From Anaerolineaceae bacterium (lineage in GTDB: Bacteria; Chloroflexota; Anaerolineae; Anaerolineales; Villigracilaceae): DNA of 5,636 nucleotides. Positions 1-5,636 of the stretch are shown one piece after another. Below the pieces are notes generated by a model. It was given only the letters and a program-made list of their open reading frames with translations. It had not been told where the DNA came from and did not search any database. The DNA lies in contig BQMV01000277.1 of assembly GCA_022181005.1 (NCBI GenBank), positions 1 to 5,636 of the forward strand. The letters are read 5' to 3'. Position 1 is the first letter of the stretch. Each line of letters opens with the position of its first letter. Both the position numbers and the translations under genes were made by a program.

Positions 1-64
1 GGGGCTTTGTTTATTTAATCGCAGCCTTCGTCGCGTTAGCCCAAGCAGAGATCGAAGACGGCGA

Positions 65-814
65 TTACTTCCGCTTATGCTCTTTCCGAATGACAAGTTT
101 CCAATAGAGGTCCGCCAACTGCCGCAATGTGCGGATGATGCGCCAAGGGACGAAGAATTGGGAAACGCCGTATTTGCGCGAATAATGATTGACCGGAACT
201 TCGGCAAACACATATCCCGCATCTTCGATCTTCTTGACCATCTCAAGGCAGATCGCCCCGCTGACGCTCTCTAGTTCGATCTCATCGAGGATTCTACGGG
301 GAATCAAACGAAAGTCGCAATCTACGTCTCTAATGCGTATGCGGAAGAAGAACTTCACAAGATTATGATACGCGCGGCCGATGAGCGTTCGCAAAAACGA
401 ATCGTTGCGAGCGAGTTTATAACCGTTCACCGCGTCTACGCCTGCGCGTAAAGCGTCCGCCAGCAACGTTAATTCCAACGGGTTGTACTGTGAATCGCCG
501 TCGGTATAGAAGACCCACTCCCTGGTCGCCGCTTTGAAGCCCGCGCGCAATGCCGCGCCATATCCGCAGTTCACAGAATGCCGAATGACTCGCAATTCAG
601 GATATTTTCTTTTCATTTCTTCCAACACAGCAGCTGTATAATCCAAGCTGCCGTCGTTAACAACGATGATTTCATAATCATCGCATATTTGGCGCAATGC
701 GATAGAAGCGGCGCCGATCATGCTCGCAATTGTGCCGCCGTCGTTATACGCCGGGAAGACCGCGCTCAGGCTGTCAATTTTCCTTCGAGCGTTTGTTTCA
801 TTCATCGCGCTCAT
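65..814 (-). CDS. Family 2 glycosyltransferase, DPM1/polyprenyl-phosphate sugar synthase-like
   Basis: A 249-residue GT-A-fold glycosyltransferase of family GT2. Visible motifs are the N-terminal nucleotide-binding strand with PAYND (residues 21-25), VNDGS at 52-56, the GYGAALRAG segment around 84-92 and the metal/nucleotide-sugar DGD motif in YTDGDSQY at 103-110; DVDCDFRL at 163-170 sits where DPM1-like enzymes carry a conserved acceptor-loop segment. There is no C-terminal membrane pair, so the product is probably cytosolic or membrane-peripheral. By family, such enzymes transfer a sugar from a nucleotide donor to polyprenyl phosphate or to a growing surface glycan; the donor and acceptor here are unknown. 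The ATG at 812-814 overlaps the TGA of the upstream methyltransferase (ATGA), so translation is probably coupled. A weak GGAAA precedes it, and a second ATG lies three codons in. It is the last visible gene of the operon and ends in TAA. Class confidence is high, substrate confidence low. Confidence 0.93.
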   Translation of the reverse strand: MSAMNETNARRKIDSLSAVFPAYNDGGTIASMIGAASIALRQICDDYEIIVVNDGSLDYTAAVLEEMKRKYPELRVIRHSVNCGYGAALRAGFKAATREWVFYTDGDSQYNPLELTLLADALRAGVDAVNGYKLARNDSFLRTLIGRAYHNLVKFFFRIRIRDVDCDFRLIPRRILDEIELESVSGAICLEMVKKIEDAGYVFAEVPVNHYSRKYGVSQFFVPWRIIRTLRQLADLYWKLVIRKEHKRK

Positions 815-1551
815 ATTTTCCGACCGACGGCGACAATGCTCAAACCAAAAGGCAAGCCGGCGCCTGCAATAAACGGCGCTTCGCTTGTCAGAACCGTTCG
901 TAAAATGCCGTTTAATGGTCCCGCATTAAATTCAAGATCAGAGCGCGCTCCCGGCGCCAAAAATAACCGTTCGCTCAATCGTTTCAATGCAGCGATTGGA
1001 AATAGAAACATATTCGCAAATGAGAGCCGCTCGACGATGAATCCACTTTGAGTCAGCAAACGCTTAACCTCTTTACGCGCATACCGTTTACGGGCATGCG
1101 TCGTTCTATCGTGTTGTCCACGCAACCAATCGTAAGCGGGCAAGCGAAGGAACAGCCGCCCACCGGGCGCCAGAACGCGCATAAACTCGCAAAGCGCCGA
1201 AAGGTCGTCGGGAACAGCGCGTTCATAGAGCACGTCGAAACTGGCGACAATATCGAATTGCGCATTCGCAAACGGCAGGCGTATAACGGAAGCGCGCGCT
1301 ACTTGCGAAAGCGATCGTTTTCGACAATACGCCAGCGCAATGGGTTCGATATCCACGCCGGTCACAGAGCCGTAATCAACAAGCAAGTTAGATATCCCCC
1401 CTCCGGAACCGCAGCCTGCATCTAAGATGTTAAGTCGCGTCCCTGATGCGTAGCGTTGATTTAACAACGTTCGCATGATGGCATCCATACCGCGATACCA
1501 CCAATGCCTGTCCTCAACTTGAAACATAAGTTCATATTCGCGCGGGTCCAC
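811..1551 (-). CDS. Class I SAM-dependent methyltransferase (GTG start)
   Basis: A 246-residue Rossmann-fold methyltransferase counted from the proposed GTG. Motif I is ILDAGCGSGGG (about residues 42-52), followed by the acidic end of strand 2 in TGVDIEP (about 64-70), the RLPFANAQFDIV strand-4 region, and then LAPGGRLFLRLPAYDWL and a HARKRYARKEV helix. The start VDPREYELMFQVEDRHWWYRGM matches the usual N-terminus of methyltransferases found among polysaccharide genes. I chose GTG at 1549-1551 because it begins exactly at this conserved N-terminus, lies 8 nt after the TAA of the preceding gene, and follows purine-rich AGAAG. The frame can be extended to a TTG at 1597-1599, giving 262 residues, but that overlaps the upstream gene by 40 nt and adds 16 unconserved residues. 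The gene overlaps the downstream glycosyltransferase by 4 nt. It probably methylates a sugar, lipid-linked intermediate or other small acceptor; no substrate-specifying feature is visible. Confidence 0.9.
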   Translation of the reverse strand: MDPREYELMFQVEDRHWWYRGMDAIMRTLLNQRYASGTRLNILDAGCGSGGGISNLLVDYGSVTGVDIEPIALAYCRKRSLSQVARASVIRLPFANAQFDIVASFDVLYERAVPDDLSALCEFMRVLAPGGRLFLRLPAYDWLRGQHDRTTHARKRYARKEVKRLLTQSGFIVERLSFANMFLFPIAALKRLSERLFLAPGARSDLEFNAGPLNGILRTVLTSEAPFIAGAGLPFGLSIVAVGRKI

Positions 1552-1559
1552 GGTTCTTC

Positions 1560-3512
1560 TTACGGTATTTGATATGCCAGCAAAATCGCCTGGTCGCAAT
1601 CATAGCGATAGTGCAGTTTCCCGCCGGGATGCAGACGAGCCCAAGCGGCTAATTCAGCAATTCGTTTCGGGGTAGCGATGACCGTCTCGCCGCTGACCAG
1701 ATCCAACGTCTCCGCCGGCGCCAGCACATTGATTAACTCTCTGCGTCCGCTTAAGAAATCCGTCGAGGCGTGGCTTCCATAGAAATAAACGTCGTCGCTA
1801 AGCAAATACACGCTCGCTTCGCTTTCAATACCGCCTACATACGTCCCAAGATACGACGCAAAACGACTCTCTAGATTCCCGCCGAATCGACATTTCCCTA
1901 CAAAATCGCCGTAATAGATCCATACGTTGTTAATCAATAAGCCAACCAGAATTAGAGAAGTCGCAACCGTATAAATTGTTTTAGCGTTATCCCAACCAAT
2001 TCCCAAACGTTTAAGGATTTGGTCTAACCCAAGAGCGGCTAGAATAAACGCCGCCGGAAGCGCCATCAGCATCCGATACGAATCGGCGGACGGCGGTATC
2101 GCAAAGATTCCTATGGCTAACGTTGCGCTCCAAAAGTAGCCGTTCAAGAGCAGGTATTTCGGCGAACGAACGCGCAACAAAGCGACGCCCAGTCCGATCA
2201 AAAACAAGAACGTCGTAAGCATGGTCAGCATCGGCAAAGGAGAGCCGTAGAAATCGAAGGCTGGATAATACAGCAGAGACATGAACGCATGCACCACGCG
2301 CTCGAATAAGATGGACGCCGCCGATCGCCCGGTATCTCGTATGGTATTCGCCAACCAACCCGACTGGAACGTTCCGTCGCGTGAAAGTCGATTCATAAAC
2401 TCGCCTATATTCTGCGAGATATAGAACGCTTCCGGGATAATCGTGATTAACCATCCTCCCCAAAAAGCGAACGCTGCGCCGTAGGCTTCCTTAAACCATG
2501 CTCGATTCAAAAGGAACGCAAGCGCCATAAAGACTACAACCAATGCGGCAAGGACTTGCGCGCCCAAATAGACCGAAAAATGAATCGCTAATAGAATTCC
2601 GCCCAGAGCCGCCCGCCATGGCTTTCTCTTTTCAAGCCCGCTCAGCAGAAAATATAATTCTAACGGTGCAAGCCAAACGCCTTGAATGTAGGCAACCGAC
2701 GCAATGCGGCTGAAGTGAATATGCACATGCGACATCGTTAGCAACGCCCCTGTAAGCAACGCAATGCGTCGCCCGCCGATCTGCCGGGCAAAAAGGTATA
2801 AAGACGGAACTGCCAACACGCCCCCTATGGCGGGGAAAAAGCGCAGCGCAAAAGGAGATACGCCGAAAAACCCGAAGGCAAAATTGATAAACTGCAAATA
2901 CAACGCGCCGAAATTCTCCCACAACTCAAAGGGATTCGATAACCTCCCAGCAGCCGTATCTTGCGCAGAAAGCCCCACCAGTCCCTCGTCGCCGTCTAAC
3001 ACACGCGGAGATTGCCCAAGGTCGTAAAAGCGTAAAAAGCCAGCGACGATCATCAAAGCGACGACGATCAGAATCTCATTACGATGCTCTCGGACTTTCG
3101 ACCCAATCGCCGCCCACGAAACGCTCTCGCGCATAAACACGAATAAGTAACTCGCCGCGCCAATCAACCAGATTAACGTCACAGGCATATAACTTACTTG
3201 AAAGAGAGTCGAACCTTTTGCCGCGATACCGGAGAATGTTGCGGCGAATAGCAGCCAAAATATCCGTTCTTGAAACAACCCCAGCGCTGAGAGCCGCGCC
3301 CAGAATTTATTCGGCTTAATAGCGCCGCTGGCTAAAAAGACGATCAACCCGAAGGCTGCCAGACCTGAGAACGACGGAAAGACGATCTCATCGGACATGG
3401 GCGCCGAAGACATCAATAATAAGCTTAACAAGATCAGCGCAAAACCAATAAAGGCGATAAGTCGTCGCGCCCCTAAAACATCTCCTTGCGTTGGGGAATG
3501 TTGAATTGTCAT
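1560..3512 (-). CDS. GT-C (GT39/ArnT/PMT-like) integral membrane glycosyltransferase
   Basis: A 650-residue polytopic membrane protein with well over ten hydrophobic helices. The GT-C core begins with a helix at about 145-160 followed by FYDLGQSPRVLDGDEG, whose DGDE (173-176) is the conserved acidic pair in the first external loop that acts in catalysis in ArnT/PMT enzymes. A second conserved block, HVHIHFSRIASVAY, lies at about 262-275. After the last helix (about 512-531) there is a C-terminal soluble domain of about 120 residues, probably extracytoplasmic. An N-terminal extension of about 140 residues with some four extra hydrophobic segments precedes the core. By family, such enzymes use polyprenyl-phosphate sugars to glycosylate lipids, glycans or proteins on the outer face of the membrane. 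The ATG start (3510-3512) has a clear GGAG with 5 nt spacing. It is the first gene of a three-gene operon, and the downstream GT2 enzyme is a plausible source of its donor. Acceptor and sugar are unknown. Confidence 0.92.
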   Translation of the reverse strand: MTIQHSPTQGDVLGARRLIAFIGFALILLSLLLMSSAPMSDEIVFPSFSGLAAFGLIVFLASGAIKPNKFWARLSALGLFQERIFWLLFAATFSGIAAKGSTLFQVSYMPVTLIWLIGAASYLFVFMRESVSWAAIGSKVREHRNEILIVVALMIVAGFLRFYDLGQSPRVLDGDEGLVGLSAQDTAAGRLSNPFELWENFGALYLQFINFAFGFFGVSPFALRFFPAIGGVLAVPSLYLFARQIGGRRIALLTGALLTMSHVHIHFSRIASVAYIQGVWLAPLELYFLLSGLEKRKPWRAALGGILLAIHFSVYLGAQVLAALVVVFMALAFLLNRAWFKEAYGAAFAFWGGWLITIIPEAFYISQNIGEFMNRLSRDGTFQSGWLANTIRDTGRSAASILFERVVHAFMSLLYYPAFDFYGSPLPMLTMLTTFLFLIGLGVALLRVRSPKYLLLNGYFWSATLAIGIFAIPPSADSYRMLMALPAAFILAALGLDQILKRLGIGWDNAKTIYTVATSLILVGLLINNVWIYYGDFVGKCRFGGNLESRFASYLGTYVGGIESEASVYLLSDDVYFYGSHASTDFLSGRRELINVLAPAETLDLVSGETVIATPKRIAELAAWARLHPGGKLHYRYDCDQAILLAYQIP

Positions 3513-3555
3513 ACTCTCTCCAGTAAATAACTCTGCTCGCGTCTCATAATTTAGC

Positions 3556-3569
3556 GTCGTTTTAACGAC
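3556..3569. repeat. Operator-like inverted repeat (6 bp arms, 2 bp spacer)
   Basis: GTCGTT and AACGAC form a perfect inverted repeat separated by TT. It lies about 10-20 nt downstream of the start site predicted for the minus-strand promoter at 3585-3612, a position typical of a repressor site or a small leader hairpin. Which regulator might bind cannot be told from the sequence. Confidence 0.35.
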
Positions 3570-3584
3570 AACAGGAAGAATAAA

Positions 3585-3612
3585 ATTATACCGAAATTTC
3601 GAAGAGCGCCAA
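3585..3612 (-). promoter_or_regulatory. Predicted sigma70-type promoter of the glycosyltransferase operon
   Basis: Read on the minus strand there is a -35 box TTGGCG (3607-3612, 4 of 6 matches), a 16-bp spacer and a perfect -10 box TATAAT (3585-3590). Immediately upstream of the -35 is an AT-rich block (about 3614-3636 in plus coordinates) that could act as an UP element. The predicted start near 3578 would leave a leader of about 65 nt before the ATG at 3512. This is pattern-based only. Confidence 0.55.
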
Positions 3613-3650
3613 CAGTATTTATAAAAGTATCATACAATCGCGCCCATGTC

Positions 3651-3685
3651 GCGCAACCTCTCAGTTTTGAAAAGAAGAGGCGCGC
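3651..3685. repeat. Interrupted inverted repeat in the divergent intergenic region
   Basis: GCGC (3651-3654) plus CCTCT (3657-3661) can pair with AGAGG (3676-3680) plus GCGC (3682-3685), with a small AA/C internal loop and a 14-nt A/T-rich centre. Neither strand has a T-run after it, so it is not a normal terminator. It lies between the two divergent transcription units and partly overlaps a candidate plus-strand -35 box, so it may be a regulator site. Its function is unknown. Confidence 0.35.
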
Positions 3686-3696
3686 AAGATTAGAGT
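3667..3696 (+). promoter_or_regulatory. Candidate promoter of the riboswitch-alx transcript
   Basis: TTGAAA (3667-3672, 5 of 6 matches to the -35 consensus), an 18-bp spacer and TAGAGT (3691-3696, 4 of 6 matches to the -10) would start transcription near 3703, about 40 nt before the riboswitch. A competing -10 is TAGAAT at 3732-3737, which lacks a good -35 and would start the RNA right at the aptamer edge. A plus-strand promoter must exist here, but its exact place is uncertain. Confidence 0.3.
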
Positions 3697-3740
3697 TTAT
3701 TTATCTTCGGAAAAAGAAACAAAAGGCGCTATAGAATCGG

Positions 3741-3858
3741 CGCAGTTAGGGAGTAGCCATGGCGCCTTCACAGGCGTCACCGGTTGGTCGTCAAGACGGA
3801 ACGAACATTCCCGGTCAACCGTACGTGCATAAATTAGCGCTATTGGCGAGACTACCAC
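3741..3858 (+). promoter_or_regulatory. yybP-ykoY family Mn2+ riboswitch aptamer
   Basis: The two hallmark segments of this aptamer class are present: GGGAGUAGCC at 3749-3758 on the 5' side and GGCGAGACUACC at 3845-3856 on the 3' side. They can close the base stem through UAG (3747-3749) with CUA (3852-3854) and GCC (3756-3758) with GGC (3845-3847), leaving the conserved GAGUA/GAGA internal region that forms one half of the metal site in known structures. Inside are a short arm GCGCC/GGCGU (3762-3777) and a long arm CGGUUG/CAACCG (3781-3786 with 3816-3821) capped by GGAA/UUCC (3798-3811). By family this aptamer binds Mn2+ where two arms dock. The downstream gene encodes a TerC/Alx protein, a classical partner of this riboswitch, which strongly supports the call. 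Exact helix boundaries are hand-drawn. Confidence 0.9.
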
Positions 3859-3886
3859 ATCATCAAGGCTGTGGCGTCTCGCTTTT
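3846..3886 (+). terminator. Riboswitch-controlled intrinsic terminator (expression platform)
   Basis: GCGAGAC (3846-3852) pairs perfectly with GTCTCGC (3876-3882). After a small internal loop, CCACA (3855-3859) pairs with TGTGG (3870-3874) around a 10-nt loop, and TTTT (3883-3886) follows. The 5' arm is the same conserved strand that closes the riboswitch aptamer, so the two folds exclude each other. This predicts termination without Mn2+ and read-through with Mn2+. The T-run is short, so termination may be incomplete. The ribosome binding site at 3908-3912 lies outside the hairpin, favouring transcriptional over translational control. Confidence 0.75.
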
Positions 3887-3919
3887 AAATTCCATAGTCA
3901 ATTTACTAGGAGAATATAT

Positions 3920-4876
3920 ATGGGCGTACCCCTCTGGTTGTGGATCGGCTTTAATCTCTTTGTGCTCGTCTTGCTCGCCATCGATCTGGGAGTCTTTCAT
4001 CGCAAGTCGCACGCAGTCTCCATCAAAGAAGCGGCGATCTGGAGCGTAATCTGGATCAGTTTATCGCTTCTTTTTAATGTAGGCATTTATTTTTACTGGG
4101 ACGTTATTTCACCGGGCAGTTCATACACGCACAGTCAGGCTGCGCTCGCCTTTTTGGCGGGGTATCTCATCGAGAAATCACTCAGCGTAGACAACATCTT
4201 TGTCTTTGTAATGCTGTTCAATTTCTTCGCGGTAGCCGCGGCTTATCAACATCGCGTTCTATTTTGGGGCATCTTGGGCGCGCTGATCATGCGCGGCGCA
4301 TTAATTTTTGCAGGTGCGACGCTCATTCACCAGTTCCATTGGATCCTGTATGTTTTCGGCGCGTTTCTAATTTATACAGGTTTCCGTATGGCTTCTCACA
4401 ACAATGAAGAAGTGAACCCGGAACAGAATCCGGCGGTAAAGATCTTTCGGCGTTTTTTTCCTGTCACCGATGCTTACGAAGAGGATAAATTTTTCGTTCG
4501 CCGCGCAGGGAAACTCATCGCAACGCCGCTTTTCATCGTCTTGCTGGTAATCGAAAGCACCGATTTGATCTTCGCTTTAGATTCCATCCCCGCTATTTTT
4601 GCAATAACCGACAATCCATTTATTGTATATACATCCAACGTTTTCGCCATACTTGGGCTGCGCGCGCTCTACTTCCTACTCGCCGGCGTCATAGATAAAT
4701 TCTATTATCTCAAAATTGGACTTTCGATCGTACTGATCTTCGTGGGCATTAAGATGTTGATCATGGATCTTTATAAAATTCCCATCGGCTTCTCGCTCGG
4801 CATAATCGCCGCCGTCTTGACCGTTTCGATCGTCGCCTCGTTAATTCGAGCGCGGCGGTTGGAAAACCCCGCATAA
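3920..4876 (+). CDS. alx: TerC/Alx-family membrane protein, predicted Mn2+ exporter
   Basis: A 318-residue polytopic inner-membrane protein, close to the length of E. coli Alx (321). Family hallmarks are the first-helix acidic DLGVF (22-26), EKSLSVDNIFVF (85-96), ESTDLIFALDSIPAIFAIT (212-230) and SNVFAILGLRALYF (239-252). The buried acidic residues in these segments belong to the metal path of the family. About nine hydrophobic helices are visible, with a charged cytoplasmic-type loop at about 156-198. The ATG is preceded by AGGAG (3908-3912) with 7 nt spacing. A yybP-ykoY riboswitch with a switchable terminator lies directly upstream, so export of excess Mn2+ is the likely role and Mn2+ should induce expression. 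Tellurite resistance, from which the family took its name, is less likely because no other ter genes are seen. It is transcribed alone and ends at a strong terminator. Confidence 0.95.
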   Translation: MGVPLWLWIGFNLFVLVLLAIDLGVFHRKSHAVSIKEAAIWSVIWISLSLLFNVGIYFYWDVISPGSSYTHSQAALAFLAGYLIEKSLSVDNIFVFVMLFNFFAVAAAYQHRVLFWGILGALIMRGALIFAGATLIHQFHWILYVFGAFLIYTGFRMASHNNEEVNPEQNPAVKIFRRFFPVTDAYEEDKFFVRRAGKLIATPLFIVLLVIESTDLIFALDSIPAIFAITDNPFIVYTSNVFAILGLRALYFLLAGVIDKFYYLKIGLSIVLIFVGIKMLIMDLYKIPIGFSLGIIAAVLTVSIVASLIRARRLENPA

Positions 4877-4896
4877 AAATCTATCCGTAAGAATCA

Positions 4897-4937
4897 AGCG
4901 CGCTCCTCTTGCGTAAGAGGAGCGCGCTATTCTTTTT
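4897..4937 (+). terminator. Strong intrinsic terminator after the alx-like gene
   Basis: A perfect 14-bp stem (4897-4910 with 4915-4928; arm begins AGCGCGCTCC) closes a GCGT loop, followed by ATTCTTTTT (4929-4937). It begins 21 nt after the TAA of the alx-like gene. The convergent minus-strand gene stops at 4953, so the same hairpin could also stop that transcript, although the minus-strand side has only a poor T-run. Confidence 0.92.
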
Positions 4938-4952
4938 AAGGAAGATCGTTTT

Positions 4953-5630
4953 TTACGATGCGAGCAGTTCCCTAAAATCGTAAATTCCTTCCGCAACTCC
5001 CCAGCGCTTTTTACAACGCGAACATTCTAAATGGGATTCTCTATCTTCTAATGGATGATGTCCACAGTTGGGGCATTTAAAGTAAGATAAAACGTTTTCT
5101 CGTTCTACTTGCGGAACAATGCCTTGTTTTGTAAGTTGGGCTTTTACAAACACAGACGGCGCCATTTGAATAAACGCGCCAGTCCATTGCAGAAGCGAAT
5201 CGAAGAAAACAAGAATGCCCGTCGGGAGCGTCCTCTTCAGCGCTCTTACGCGGAAGTGCGAGAGGGTTAACGTCCGCCTGACGGCAAACCCCAACTCCGC
5301 CAGCCATTGACGAATCGCTTTGGGATGGAAGTCAAAATTTAATTTCACAAACTCAACCGGTTCCAGCGTAAACGGATTCCACGCCTGCTTACCGAGCCAG
5401 TAACGCGCTATGGCTTTGAGATTAAGTTTATTCGCATACTCCAGAATAAAAACGCCGTTCGGCTGCAGGCAATTCCTAACCTGTTCCAATGCCTTGGGCG
5501 CATCCGCCATGTGGTGCAGAACGCGAATCATCGTCGCCGCATCAAACAGCCCATCTACGAACGGCAGGCGGTAGACATCCGCCGCTACATAAATATAAGC
5601 GTCGGACGCGCCAAGCCGTCGCTGCGCCTG
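4953..5630 (-). CDS. SAM methyltransferase with C-terminal zinc ribbon, 5' part interrupted or missing
   Basis: The C-terminal two thirds of a class I methyltransferase. The frame reads QAQRRLGASDAYIYVAADVY, then RLPFVDGLFDAATMIRVLHHM (the strand-4 region), QPNGVFILEYANK and a helical middle part. It ends in a zinc ribbon with CPNC and CSRC pairs (13 residues between them), resembling a Trm112-like domain. Motif I (GxGxG) should lie upstream but is outside the window. The only ATG in the visible frame (5529-5531) falls inside the conserved core and has no ribosome binding site, so it is unlikely to be the true start. Upstream of it the sequence still looks like the family, back to a TAA at 5631-5633; only a CTG codon precedes this TAA in the window. 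The gene may therefore be a pseudogene, or the stop may be a sequencing error. The likely acceptor is a small molecule or glycan precursor, and the specificity is unknown. It converges on the alx-like gene. Confidence 0.8.
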   Translation of the reverse strand, partial: QAQRRLGASDAYIYVAADVYRLPFVDGLFDAATMIRVLHHMADAPKALEQVRNCLQPNGVFILEYANKLNLKAIARYWLGKQAWNPFTLEPVEFVKLNFDFHPKAIRQWLAELGFAVRRTLTLSHFRVRALKRTLPTGILVFFDSLLQWTGAFIQMAPSVFVKAQLTKQGIVPQVERENVLSYFKCPNCGHHPLEDRESHLECSRCKKRWGVAEGIYDFRELLAS

Positions 5631-5636
5631 TTACAG

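Noticed and set aside
1..107. A plus-strand frame open from the left edge to TAG at 105-107, with a hydrophobic stretch GFVYLIAAFVALA.
   Set aside because: It could be the tail of a convergent membrane protein, but about 40 nt overlap the end of the GT2 gene and no family is recognisable from so short a piece. I see no other supportable feature in positions 1-64.
578..1425. Two plus-strand open frames (578-1051 and 1048-1425) that overlap end to start.
   Set aside because: They lie opposite the well-supported GT2 and methyltransferase genes, lack ribosome binding sites and recognisable motifs, and are antisense shadows.
2011..2922. Minus-strand frames at 2011-2463 and 2632-2922.
   Set aside because: They are alternative frames within the GT-C transferase gene and give Arg/Val-rich peptides with no domain.
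3759..4049. A small plus-strand open frame starting at CCATGG with a GGGAG a few bases upstream.
   Set aside because: The apparent ribosome binding site is the conserved GGGAGTAG of the riboswitch, the frame runs through the aptamer and terminator, and it overlaps the alx-like gene in another frame; the peptide resembles no family.
4946..4960. A short hairpin ATCGT/ACGAT with a T-rich loop at the end of the zinc-ribbon methyltransferase gene.
   Set aside because: Only about five base pairs, with the T-run in the loop instead of after the stem, and it overlaps the stop codon; likely chance.
4877..5636. Possibility that TAA is recoded, explaining the stop at 5631-5633.
   Set aside because: The GT2, GT-C, alx-like and zinc-ribbon genes all end sensibly at TAA, so recoding is not supported.

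Overview
This is a bacterial window of roughly half GC. It holds a surface-glycan gene cluster on the minus strand, a riboswitch-controlled metal-transporter gene on the plus strand, and the 3' part of a second methyltransferase gene. Gene order and protein style (GT39-like membrane glycosyltransferase, HWWY-type methyltransferase, methyltransferase with a C-terminal zinc ribbon) resemble environmental bacteria such as Chloroflexota. No marker gene is present, so that assignment is a weak inference.

Positions 3512 down to 65 (minus strand) form a tight three-gene operon. It encodes a 650-residue GT-C (GT39/ArnT-like) integral membrane glycosyltransferase, a class I SAM methyltransferase (GTG start proposed 8 nt after the preceding stop), and a family 2 glycosyltransferase of the DPM1/polyprenyl-phosphate-sugar synthase type, joined by an ATGA overlap. 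A natural reading is that the GT2 enzyme charges a polyprenyl phosphate with a sugar, the GT-C enzyme transfers it outside the membrane, and the methyltransferase modifies the glycan or its precursor. Substrates cannot be read from the sequence.

Positions 3513-3919 are a 407-base divergent intergenic region. It contains a good minus-strand promoter (TTGGCG-16-TATAAT) with an operator-like inverted repeat just downstream of the predicted start site, a longer interrupted inverted repeat, a weaker candidate plus-strand promoter, and a yybP-ykoY (Mn2+) riboswitch. The riboswitch's closing strand can instead form an intrinsic terminator. The switch leads into a 318-residue TerC/Alx-family membrane protein (3920-4876), a predicted Mn2+ exporter. 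The architecture predicts that Mn2+ turns the gene on by anti-termination.

A perfect 14-bp hairpin with a T-rich tail terminates the alx-like gene. The convergent gene beyond it (minus strand, from the right edge to 4953) is a methyltransferase with a C-terminal Cys4 zinc ribbon. Its frame is interrupted by a TAA at 5631-5633, at a point where family resemblance suggests coding should continue, so it may be broken.

I saw no tRNA, rRNA, CRISPR array, insertion sequence or origin. The most notable features are the riboswitch with its switchable terminator and the apparent nonsense codon at the right edge. I found no convincing evidence of an entirely new system.
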